9,249 nt of DNA. It comes from Thermoanaerobacterales bacterium (GTDB taxonomy: Bacteria; Bacillota; Thermosediminibacteria; Thermosediminibacterales; Tepidanaerobacteraceae). Under the pieces are notes generated by a model. It was not told where the DNA came from. It saw only the letters and a list, made by a program, of their open reading frames with translations, and made no database searches. The DNA is taken from assembly GCA_012839145.1 (NCBI GenBank), contig DUNY01000003.1, positions 1-9,249 on the forward strand, in the 5' to 3' direction. The position numbers and the translations under genes were made by a program. Within the stretch, counting starts at the first letter, position 1. Every line of letters starts with the position of its first letter. This document shows, one piece after another, positions 1-6,623 of the stretch.

Positions 1-81
1 AGAAGTATAAAGTTTTGCAAGGAAAAGTGCGATAATTTAACTTTTTTTGTATTTAGTTAATGAGGTTAAGGCTGAACAATG

Positions 82-110
82 TTGACTAGTTAGTTGACAG
101 CTTGTATACT
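82..110 (+). promoter_or_regulatory. Probable sigma-A promoter of the LysM-NlpC/P60 gene
   Basis: TTGACT at 82-87 and TATACT at 105-110 are separated by exactly 17 bases, matching the housekeeping consensus at five of six positions in each box. Transcription would start near 117, leaving a leader of about 45 bases. That leader contains a short inverted repeat (CACAAC 124-129, GTTGTG 143-148) immediately before the ribosome binding site. The hairpin is only 6 bp and may be incidental. A second TTGACA at 94-99 has no well-placed -10 box. Confidence 0.6.
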
Positions 111-162
111 TCAATTAAAAATGCACAACGATTTGACTCTTAGTTGTGGAAAGTGAGGTACT

Positions 163-819
163 ATGTTTTATAGAACCAAAATATTTCTGTCATTAATAGC
201 AATGGCAATTTTATTTTGCATATTACCCGGTATTTCATATGCAGCTACCTACCATGTTGTTGAGCCAAAAGAGACCTTGTGGGGAATATCTCGAATTTAT
301 GGTTTAAGTGTGGACGAGATATTCGAATTAAACAATTTAAATAGTGATCTGATACATCCTGCTCAAAGGTTGATAGTCAGCAAAGATGATGTGGACGACG
401 ATAATACAGATGATGGCAATGCAGCTGATGAAAAGATAGTAGTGGAAGACAATGATGTTGCCAGTGAAATTTTAAACTTTGCTGAAACTTTTATTGGCAC
501 TCCTTATAAGAGTGCTGGTTCATCGCAAGAGGGATTTGATTGTTCAGGTTTTACCAGTTATGTGTACAAGCAGTATAACATCAATTTACCACGAGTAGCA
601 AAAGACCAATACAATTTTGGCAAAGCCGTCAGTACTAGTGAAGCTAAACCAGGGGATTTGGTAGCTTTCTCTTATAATGGTAACATACATCATGTGGGAA
701 TATATATGGGTAATGATGAGTTTATACATAGTAGCTCTACTGAAGGCATTGTTATTACAAAAACAAGTGATACATATTGGGGCCCACGGTTGGTGGGTTA
801 TAGCAGGGTTATTCAATAA
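163..819 (+). CDS. Secreted LysM + NlpC/P60 peptidoglycan endopeptidase
   Basis: This 218-residue protein begins with a signal peptide (basic MFYRTK, a hydrophobic core, and probable cleavage after SYA near residue 27). Residues 29-73 form one LysM peptidoglycan-binding domain, with the typical YHVVEPKETLWGISRIYGLS start and a HPAQRLIV end. A linker rich in Asp and Asn (74-98) leads to an NlpC/P60 cysteine peptidase domain (about 101-218). The catalytic Cys127 lies in DCSGF, His177 in HHVGIY, and the third polar residue is His189 in FIHSS. Family members cut stem peptides of the cell wall, usually the D-Glu to diamino acid bond, outside the membrane. The start is supported by AAGTGAGG just upstream and by the signal peptide. 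The gene has its own promoter and terminator, so it is a single transcription unit. Its length and active site look complete. Whether it serves growth, cell separation or sporulation cannot be told. Confidence 0.93.
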   Translation: MFYRTKIFLSLIAMAILFCILPGISYAATYHVVEPKETLWGISRIYGLSVDEIFELNNLNSDLIHPAQRLIVSKDDVDDDNTDDGNAADEKIVVEDNDVASEILNFAETFIGTPYKSAGSSQEGFDCSGFTSYVYKQYNINLPRVAKDQYNFGKAVSTSEAKPGDLVAFSYNGNIHHVGIYMGNDEFIHSSSTEGIVITKTSDTYWGPRLVGYSRVIQ

Positions 820-836
820 TTACATAATAGATTGAT

Positions 837-889
837 AAACACCTCTGATTATCATTTGTGTTAAGGATAGCAGAGGTGTTTTTGTTTTT
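837..889 (+). terminator. Intrinsic terminator of the LysM-NlpC/P60 gene
   Basis: AAACACCTCTG (837-847) and CAGAGGTGTTT (871-881) form a perfect 11-bp stem around a 23-base loop. T-rich sequence follows (five T at 879-883, then G and five more T). It begins 17 bases after the stop codon at 819. Confidence 0.85.
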
Positions 890-912
890 ATGGGCTCATA
901 TTACGACACATT

Positions 913-1026
913 GCAAAGCGAAGGCACCCATGATATTATTCAGACATGAATATTTTGTGAAATATCGGTGTGAAATATCGGGACGGGTACAAATTATTCA
1001 GTGATCATGAAAAGTGCAAAGTGAAG
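913..1026 (+). repeat. Cluster of short direct repeats upstream of the 1064 gene
   Basis: GTGAAATATCGG occurs twice almost in tandem (957-968 and 970-981). It is flanked by two copies of ATTATTCAG (935-943 and 993-1001), and outside those by GCAAAGCGAAG (913-923) and GCAAAGTGAAG (1016-1026). The nested spacing suggests an old local duplication or a binding-site cluster. No coding potential is apparent. The patch lies just before the ribosome binding site of the next gene. Confidence 0.5.
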
Positions 1027-1063
1027 CCAATTATATTTTTGGGATAAAGCCGGAGGTTAATCA

Positions 1064-2097
1064 ATGAAAGTTTATTATAATTCAAGTTTATGGAGCAAGG
1101 GTAAAGGGCTTTGGGGATGGCCCCAAAGGACAAACTGGCAGTTTGAATATGCAGGGGCAAAACGCTATATTCCTGTTATATATCGTTTTTCAAAAGGTAT
1201 TGTTTTTGATGTTATTGCCATTTTAGATGAAACAAAACTCCGAGAGTTTTTCGAAAAATATGAGGCTATCGAGGAAACATTGTCACCATTACAGCAGCAC
1301 TGTGTAGAGCAGGAGCATCCTTATCAGGCTGTACCAATAAGCAGCATATGGATAAACGAAAAACAAGTAGGAGACGGATATTCGTCCAGCAGTTCCATGA
1401 GCATACCATGGGTACAACAGGATGATGAGCTGAAACTTGTGCGAAAGGCATATTCATCTATCCTAAAGGATGTGGTCTGTTTTGCATGTGAACGCTATTG
1501 TGTGCCATATCCTCCGGCAGACTCCAAATTATTCAAAAACTGCTGCGTTTTTTACGTCTGGACAGAGTGAACAGAGTAAAGCTGTCTACATATCCTATGA
1601 AACGGTTTTTCCCTCTAGACATACATTTTGAAATGTCAGTTGATGAAAAACAGAAGGAGATTTGTTTTAATCATCCCGTAACAGGAATGAAACACACACT
1701 GTATTTTCAAAGTCCAGAATCCATGGAACTTCCCATTGACCAAAACCACAATCTTTACATTATGCAGTCAATGTATGAAATAGCGCCTGCTTTGCCACAA
1801 GGGGACACCCTGCAGTTTGGAAGCAGTATCCAATATACAGAGACACCGGAGATATCAGATGATAAATTCAGCCCTACCTCTGCCTCATCCATTGGTATCA
1901 TTGGCGGAGCAGACGGGCCTACTTCAATTTTTATGTCATCCAAAGGAGAAGGGGAAACCGTATCCTGTGGTCTGCACGGGCTGCCACTACACAGCTGCTA
2001 TTCTGTTCCAAGTTTTCAAAAGGGAGAAACCTCAAATTTTATCCTTGAGGGTATCAATACAAAAGACCGTAATAGTGAGGAATATAACTTTTCATAG
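1064..2097 (+). pseudogene. Frameshifted conserved protein of unknown function with an OadB-like GGADGPT motif
   Basis: Two overlapping reading frames make one gene. The first (1064-1570) starts after GGAGG at 1052-1056. It reads sensibly to Lys155 (AAA at 1526-1528) and then degrades into a Cys-rich tail before its stop. The second frame continues from ATT at 1528 to the stop at 2095-2097. Restoring one A to the AAA run (TCC AAA ATT ATT CAA) gives a continuous protein of about 344 residues, so a one-base deletion is the simplest explanation. No signal peptide or membrane segment is visible, so it is probably cytoplasmic. Near its C-terminus (1891-1932) it carries IGIIGGADGPTSIF. This is the signature of sodium-translocating decarboxylase beta subunits (OadB/GcdB), but the many transmembrane helices of that family are absent. 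A beta-subunit label would therefore be misleading. The bases at the junction do not form a canonical -1 slippery heptamer. Function is unknown. Confidence 0.75.
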
Positions 2098-2130
2098 TTT
2101 GTTTGAAAATTATTATGAGGAGATTACTGA

Positions 2131-2391
2131 ATGAAAAAAAGAAAAGTTATTAGTAGCATAATATTGATTATTTGGTTCGTATTCTCCATTACTGATTTTT
2201 CTTTAGCCAAAGTAAATAAAACACCTATCTTTGCAACTCCAGTAATAAGGTATAAAGATGGTGGCTCAACAGAATATTATGGATTGGGTTATAAGGTTAT
2301 AAAATATGTAAATTTAACTGTTGAGAGAGGTCCCGAGGTAGTTAAAATTGATTTTGGAACTTGGTTTATGAGATTCTCGCCAACGCAATAG
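2131..2391 (+). CDS. Small secreted protein of unknown function
   Basis: This 86-residue protein has a clear signal peptide: MKKRK, a hydrophobic stretch at about residues 8-22, and a likely cleavage after SLA at residue 26. The mature chain of about 60 residues has no Cys or lipobox, so it is probably released or wall-associated. It contains a Gly/Tyr-rich stretch (GGSTEYYGLGYKVIKY) followed by a beta-like FGTWFMRF end. The pattern resembles small exported proteins found in clostridia, but I cannot name a family. GAGGAG at 2117-2122 sits 8 bases before the ATG. The gene follows the frameshifted 1064-2097 gene by only 33 bases, so co-transcription is likely. The frame looks intact. Confidence 0.75.
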   Translation: MKKRKVISSIILIIWFVFSITDFSLAKVNKTPIFATPVIRYKDGGSTEYYGLGYKVIKYVNLTVERGPEVVKIDFGTWFMRFSPTQ

Positions 2392-2514
2392 ATAAACAAT
2401 ATGATCGATGAAGTGAACAATATTTATACAATGTACATCAGTAGGATATTGCGCATTTAAGATTATTTATATAACACGCAGATAAATAGTAATTTTTTGT
2501 AGGTAACAACAATC

Positions 2515-3005
2515 ATGATAAAGAAACTATTTTGTACGATTCTCATGATTATACTTTCCATATCGACTGTTGGTTGCAATGCAGATACTGTTAGTACGGA
2601 AAAAGAAATTTTCGATGTTATTATTAAAGAATTAGATACAGATATTGAAGTACAAATAATTGATAAAATTCATTTAGAAGGTAAACTGCTGGTTTTTTAT
2701 ATGACTGGGAATGGGTATCAAGCGCATGAATATGGCTATGCCGAATTCGATGAAAAAATAGTGAATATAAATTCTTGCGAACCTACGATATGATAGATCG
2801 TGGTATGGACTTACGCAGTGCACCGTACAAAAACGCATATTTTTTTGTTGTAAACAATGCAGATTGTAGCAGTATTAAGTTTTTGCAAAGCGAAAATGAA
2901 TTCATAGTAAAAGTAGAGGATATTCCATTTGTATATTTCTACGGAGATGCCGGTAACATGGAATATTATTTCTTAGATGAAAGCGGTAACCCACTATATC
3001 CATAA
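2515..3005 (+). pseudogene. Frameshifted putative lipoprotein of unknown function
   Basis: The first frame (2515-2793) begins with a lipoprotein signal: MIKK, a hydrophobic core, then STVGC with Cys21 as the probable lipidation site. It reads normally to about VNINS and then ends. A second open frame (from TTG at 2775 to 3005) continues with RTYDMIDRGMDLRSAPYKNA and a well-formed alpha/beta-like sequence, but has no ribosome binding site of its own. Loss of one base around 2770-2776 explains both. Restored, the protein would have about 163 residues and be anchored on the outer face of the membrane. The first start has only a weak upstream ribosome binding site. If the frameshift is real, the product is a 92-residue stump. 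Function is not recognised. Confidence 0.7.
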
Positions 3006-3116
3006 TATCAATTACATATCTTTATTTGTAGCTAAAAACACAACATTTATATATTCTTGCACGATAGTATAAAAATGTAAAATAAAGATTATTTATATTT
3101 GCGAAGGTGGGATTAG

Positions 3117-3581
3117 ATGGAAAGAACTATAAAAACTTTCATAGTAACTTTAATTATTATCCTCATAGGGGTTTGGATTATATCAATAATGCCGTTTGCG
3201 ACAGATATTAACCAGACAATGACCGCCCACATATATATAGACGGAAATGCAGTTCAAGAAACAGCGGTTCATATGAACGGCAAAAGAAGTAATTACCTGT
3301 TTGCAGACGAACAGAGGTTTATCGGACAATTATATATTGAATGCTACGAAAGAACCGGGCGCGAAAGTATGCACGCGAATGTAATTTTCAGGAAGCATGA
3401 GGATCGGCAGGGTATTATATATTACCAGAATGCAACATTTCCGTCATTGGGGATAAATCATGCTCTTTTAATCAATAAAGAAATGAATGAATTTGCGTTA
3501 GGCTTTGAAGATGGCACAATCATCGCTACTTCAGATGAAATGTATCAGAATTATTTCGAGAAATACAACCCAACAAAATGA
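3117..3581 (+). CDS. Membrane-anchored extracytoplasmic protein of unknown function
   Basis: This 154-residue protein has a single N-terminal hydrophobic segment at about residues 7-27 and then a soluble, beta-rich domain predicted outside the membrane. There is no lipobox and no obvious cleavage site, so the segment may be an uncleaved anchor. Recognisable stretches include MNGKRSNYLFADEQRFIG, YYQNATFPSLG and EFALGFEDGTIIATSD. These give the impression of a conserved clostridial exported family, but I cannot name it. GAAGGTGGG lies just before the ATG. Its stop codon overlaps a possible ATG at 3578 of the next reading frame. Together with the genes at 2131 and 2515 it forms a run of three exported proteins of unknown function. 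Confidence 0.75.
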   Translation: MERTIKTFIVTLIIILIGVWIISIMPFATDINQTMTAHIYIDGNAVQETAVHMNGKRSNYLFADEQRFIGQLYIECYERTGRESMHANVIFRKHEDRQGIIYYQNATFPSLGINHALLINKEMNEFALGFEDGTIIATSDEMYQNYFEKYNPTK

Positions 3582-3760
3582 GCATTATCTTAGGTGGTTT
3601 ATATGTCACATTATTCGTAAAATGGGTTGTAGTTGTATCAGAGGAGACAAGAGACAGTGAAAAAACAAAGCAAAATATGGGTCATACACCTCTAATCATG
3701 GATGAGGTTTCTATTACAATCTCAAAATTATTGACTCAGAATAGAAAAGGAGCTGAACAA

Positions 3761-4516
3761 ATGATATTTGCGAAAAACACTCCAAGTAATACTGGAATAG
3801 CTTTATATGGAGATTTTATAGATTTTGAAAACTTCTACGAAGCTTTACATGATGTGGTTGGAGATGAGGATGAATTAATTGAGTGTTTTTCGGCAAGGAT
3901 AAGGGCCTTCGGCGTGTGCTACGATATTCGTCACGCACTTATGGGAGATAGAGAATATGAGTTTGTAGATAATGGATTAGACGAAGAGAAAAAAAGGCGT
4001 ATGTCTGTGTTGGCCCCTGATAAGAACGTGTATTTAAAGATATATGTGTTGTGGCCGGAGATGCTTTTCGTCATGATTGCTTTGAATGATTTTCTACAAC
4101 TTTATGCTGGGAAGCGGGCGAAAACAAAATACACCAGTAATTTGTACACCCATGCAAAGGTAAGTCGGGACCATACAGTGGTACAGGTTCGGATGTTCCT
4201 GGCTGCAGTGGCAGAATGCTTAAAACAGACACTGTCAGAGGCTACTTATGCCAGGTTGTAAAATGTTATGAACGGCAGTTATGTGTCTACTCGGGGATAT
4301 ATAACCCAGTATATCGACGTTTTAAATGACAGGTTTTACAATATGGATAAGGAAAAACGCCTCAAAAATATTCCTATTTTTGCAAAACGGATTGCCGAGC
4401 GCGGTGAGGAGTATCAAGCGTTAGAAGCAGATATCAAAGAAGAGGCGAAAAAGCGCAATTGTAATGTACATGATTTAAGATTAGCAATTGACTACCCGGA
4501 AGAGATAGAGTGGTAA
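3761..4516 (+). pseudogene. Conserved protein of about 250 residues interrupted by an in-frame TAA
   Basis: The frame 3761-4261 (166 residues) and the frame 4268-4516 are in the same phase and separated only by TAA AAT GTT. They read as one protein interrupted by a nonsense codon at 4259-4261 (TAA where TTA, Leu, would restore it). I chose ATG 3761 over the longer start at 3578 because AAGGAG at 3747-3752 is well placed and the conserved-looking sequence begins there (MIFAKNTPSNTG, YGDFIDFENFYEALH). No signal peptide is visible. A stretch with YLKIYVLWPEMLFVMIALND is hydrophobic but resembles a buried helix. The C-terminal piece is charged and helical and ends DYPEEIEW. It resembles a Firmicutes family of unknown function, possibly the one Pfam calls DUF6904, but that label is from memory and unverified. 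Confidence 0.7.
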
Positions 4517-4804
4517 TACCGAAAAACCAAGTTAGGACGTAGGCAGTATGAGATGTAAAACAAATAAGGTTAAACTAGGATATACTGTTTTAGGCATCTT
4601 TTGATATCATAGACCATATAACATCGGCTATGTAAAAATGGGGGGCAACTGTATTTTTTGGCAAAGGGTTAGCTTAAAACTGTACCGTCATACCACATTA
4701 CGGACGAAGGCTTTATTATATAAAAAGAGGTAAAAGTAAAATCATTATAGAATATATAAAGTTATACTTTTGCCTTCAATGCCACTAATTAACCGAGAAT
4801 TATA
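4517..4804 (+). other. Gene-poor, apparently decayed stretch
   Basis: No convincing gene is present. One phase reads from ATG at 4548 through 18 codons to a TGA at 4602-4604, then stays open for 42 further codons to TAA at 4731-4733. It may be the remnant of a gene with a nonsense codon, but I recognise nothing in it. GGTAAAAGTA (4729-4738) and TACTTTTGCC (4765-4774) can pair over 10 bp with one G-U wobble across a 26-base loop. No T tract follows, so this is not a convincing terminator. Confidence 0.3.
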
Positions 4805-4988
4805 AACCCCGTGATCCGATACGAAACAAAGACGGCATTAGAATCGATTAAAAACTGAAATACAGGCAAATGATAAGTTTGCAGGGGAAACCGGTGCAGG
4901 AAAAACGACGGCTGCGCTGGCTACATTACGCCTTGCGCCGGCCCCGTCGGATGTCAGTTATTGCCATAGCCCTAGTCCTAGCTTGTAA
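4805..4988 (+). pseudogene. Remnant of an oligopeptide/dipeptide-type ABC transporter ATPase (OppD/DppD-like)
   Basis: Two short pieces in different frames resemble the N-terminus of OppD/DppD ATPases. Codons 4805-4855 read NPVIRYETKTALESIKN, like the first beta strands before the P-loop. Codons 4881-4985 read AGETGAGKTTAALATLRLAP and onward to a stop at 4986-4988. GETGAGKT is a complete Walker A motif (GxxGxGKT). Between them lie a stop, a frame change and missing residues, and nothing after the P-loop helix survives (no Q-loop, signature or Walker B). The stretch is more GC-rich than its surroundings, which suggests a different origin. A P-loop match alone would be weak. The flanking RYET and ATLRLAP context is what points to the peptide-transporter subfamily. 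Confidence 0.5.
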
Positions 4989-5106
4989 CCCTAGATTGCC
5001 CATGTGGCAACTACCGCCGCTGGAAAAGTATTTCCCAAACATTTTGTTACCTACTTCAACATTTGATAGGAGAGTAAAAAAAGTAGAAAGGATTGGAGTG
5101 TTATAA

Positions 5107-6198
5107 ATGGATTACAACAGAGTTTATAATTTTTCTGCAGGTCCAGCCATTATGCCCACCCCGGTGCTGGAAGAGGTTGCCAATGAAGTATTAAACTACA
5201 GAGGAAGCGGTATGAGTGTTATGGAAATGTCACATCGCTCTCAGGTTTTCCAAACCATTATCGATGAGGCAGAAGCGGATTTGCGTGAACTTATGAACAT
5301 TCCTGATAATTATAAGGTATTGTTCATTCAGGGTGGTGCCACGTTACAGTTTGCAATGATCCCTATGAATCTTATGAAAAACGGTGTTGCCGACTATATC
5401 GTAACTGGTGCATGGTCAGATAAAGCCTATTTGGAAGCCAAGAAATACGGAAAAGCCAACTTGCTTGCAACTAGTAAGGATAAAAATTACACCTATATTC
5501 CCGATTGCTCGGATCTACCTGTCGATCCTAATGCCGACTATGTCTACATCTGCGAAAACGAAACAATACATGGCTCAACCTTCCAAAAACTTCCGAACAC
5601 CAAGGGGAAGATTTTGGTTGCTGACCAGTCGTCAATGTTTCTATCCAAACCTTGCAATGTCTCAGACTACGGCCTAATCTATGCCGGTGTACAAAAGAAT
5701 GTTGGCCCGGCTGGCGTAGTAATTGTGATCATCAGAGAGGATCTTATCCGTAAAGATTTGGACGAAAAAGTGCCTACATATATGCGCTACGACATACACG
5801 CAAAGAGCGGTTCCTTGTACAATACGCCGAACTGTTGGAGCATATATGTTTGTGGAAAAGTTTTCAAACACCTTAAAAAAAGCGGCGGACTTTCCGCTAT
5901 GCAGAAAAGAAATGAAGAAAAGGCTGCGATTTTATATGATTTTCTCGACAATAGCAAAATGTTTTACGGCACGGTGGGAAAGGAATACCGCTCCTTGATG
6001 AATGTCACCTTTGTGACGGGAGACAAAGAACTTGATGCAAAAGTCGTTGCGGCAACCAAAGCGGCTGGTTTTGATAATCTGAAAGGGCATAGGAGCGTCG
6101 GCGGCTTACGTGCATCTATCTATAATGCTATGCCCAAGGAGGGCGTTGAGGCACTGGTTGCATTCCTTGAAAAATTCGAGAATGAATATGAGGCATAA
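5107..6198 (+). CDS. serC: Phosphoserine aminotransferase
   Basis: SerC converts 3-phosphohydroxypyruvate and glutamate to O-phosphoserine and 2-oxoglutarate in the cytoplasmic serine pathway. It can also act in pyridoxal phosphate synthesis. The 363-residue length is normal. The start YNFSAGPAIMPTPVLEEV is typical of the family. FIQGGATLQFAMIPMNL (73-89) and GAWSDKA (101-107) form the cofactor pocket. Lys197 in YAGVQKNVGPAG is the residue that binds pyridoxal phosphate. SLYNTPNCWSIY and the C-terminal GHRSVGGLRASIYNAMP are the substrate-binding and closing motifs. The start has GGAGTG upstream and matches the family N-terminus. Some positions differ from the usual sequence (for example DQSSMFLS where DMSS is common). 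The usual partner gene serA is not adjacent: an ABC remnant lies upstream and non-coding sequence downstream. No clear promoter or serine T-box was found in front. Confidence 0.96.
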   Translation: MDYNRVYNFSAGPAIMPTPVLEEVANEVLNYRGSGMSVMEMSHRSQVFQTIIDEAEADLRELMNIPDNYKVLFIQGGATLQFAMIPMNLMKNGVADYIVTGAWSDKAYLEAKKYGKANLLATSKDKNYTYIPDCSDLPVDPNADYVYICENETIHGSTFQKLPNTKGKILVADQSSMFLSKPCNVSDYGLIYAGVQKNVGPAGVVIVIIREDLIRKDLDEKVPTYMRYDIHAKSGSLYNTPNCWSIYVCGKVFKHLKKSGGLSAMQKRNEEKAAILYDFLDNSKMFYGTVGKEYRSLMNVTFVTGDKELDAKVVAATKAAGFDNLKGHRSVGGLRASIYNAMPKEGVEALVAFLEKFENEYEA

Positions 6199-6348
6199 CA
6201 TAAATTTTTGGGAAATTCATGAGGCGGATTTAGCAGGAAATTTTAGATACTAAATTAAATTCGTTTTTTATATCGAAAACTCAAAATGTATTTAGGCTTT
6301 TTTGGTTGGATATAATTAAGATTTTAATTTACAAACTTTGGTTAGAAA

Positions 6349-6376
6349 TTGACTGTAATATACTATTTATTATAAA
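6349..6376 (+). promoter_or_regulatory. Probable sigma-A promoter of the leader-vat unit
   Basis: TTGACT (6349-6354) and TATAAA (6371-6376) are spaced by 16 bases in an AT-rich region after serC. Transcription would start near 6383, giving a leader of about 450 bases before the vat start codon. That length is unusual and consistent with regulation within the leader. The leader holds the short peptide at 6418 and the hairpin at 6581. Confidence 0.55.
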
Positions 6377-6417
6377 ACAATTTGAAACTTAATGAATTAA
6401 AGGAGGACATTATATCT

Positions 6418-6441
6418 ATGTATTCTATTCGTAAAAGATAA
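6418..6441 (+). CDS. Seven-codon leader peptide MYSIRKR, candidate antibiotic-sensing stall peptide
   Basis: AGGAGG at 6401-6406 precedes ATG TAT TCT ATT CGT AAA AGA TAA by 11 bases, a strong ribosome binding site for so tiny a frame. The peptide ends in Arg-Lys-Arg, which fits the plus-x-plus motif known to stall ribosomes carrying macrolides. It resembles the leader peptides MTHSMRLR (ErmD) and MTASMRLR (Mef/Mel) in length and ending. It lies 42 bases after a promoter and ahead of an efflux-pump remnant and a vat gene, the kind of genes such leaders control. Stalling here could change RNA folding downstream: CAATAAAAAAG (6447-6457) can pair with CTTTTTTGTTG (6482-6492). Seen: the frame and its signals. 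Inferred: the sensing role. Confidence 0.5.
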   Translation: MYSIRKR

Positions 6442-6580
6442 GCCGGCAATAAAAAAGAGGTAAAAACATCCACAATGTGAGCTTTTTTGTTGTGCTTATT
6501 TTACGAATTAGGATATAGATACGGGTAGGAGTTAACTATTTAAGGTTATGCTTTTTTCCTTGTGTCCTTTTAACGTTGGT

Positions 6581-6623
6581 ATGCAGGCTAAAGCACCCAT
6601 TGGGGATTTTATCCTGCATTTTT
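6581..6623 (+). terminator. Terminator-like hairpin in the leader, possible attenuator
   Basis: ATGCAGG (6581-6587) pairs with CCTGCAT (6613-6619). Inside it TAAA (6589-6592) pairs with TTTA (6608-6611), and CCC (6596-6598) pairs with GGG (6603-6605) around a 4-base loop. That makes 14 base pairs in an elongated hairpin, followed by TTTTGTTT. It lies 140 bases after the leader peptide and directly before the MFS remnant, where an attenuator would act. The T tract is short, so termination could be partial. Confidence 0.5.

Noticed and set aside
586..816. Antisense frames over the NlpC, vat, serC and GrpB genes
   Set aside because: They mirror strong sense-strand genes, lack ribosome binding sites and show no domain pattern.
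957..981. Possible CRISPR repeat
   Set aside because: There are only two 12-base copies, separated by one base, with no spacers and no cas genes.
1526..1545. Programmed -1 frameshift site
   Set aside because: The bases TCC AAA TTA TTC AAA AAC do not contain an X-XXY-YYZ heptamer in the zero frame. A one-base deletion explains the split more simply.
1817..2134. Open frame of 105 codons overlapping the GGADGPT-motif gene
   Set aside because: It overlaps the repaired gene in another phase, lacks a ribosome binding site, and its translation has no recognisable pattern.
3048..3090. Promoter before the 3117 gene
   Set aside because: TTGTAG/TATATA and TTGCAC/TAAAAT pairs can be drawn, but the DNA is so AT-rich that matches of this quality are expected by chance.
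3578..3760. Upstream extension of the 3761 gene from an ATG overlapping the previous stop
   Set aside because: The overlap would suit coupling, but AAGGAG before 3761 and the point where conserved-looking sequence begins favour the shorter form.
4998..5022. T-box-like sequence before serC (TGGCAACTACCGC)
   Set aside because: It only loosely resembles the T-box TGGTACCGCG element because of an insertion. No specifier stem or terminator was found, and the region is decayed.
4870..5106. Open frame of 78 codons ending just before serC
   Set aside because: It runs in another phase through the ABC ATPase remnant, has a basic low-complexity composition, no ribosome binding site and no family resemblance.
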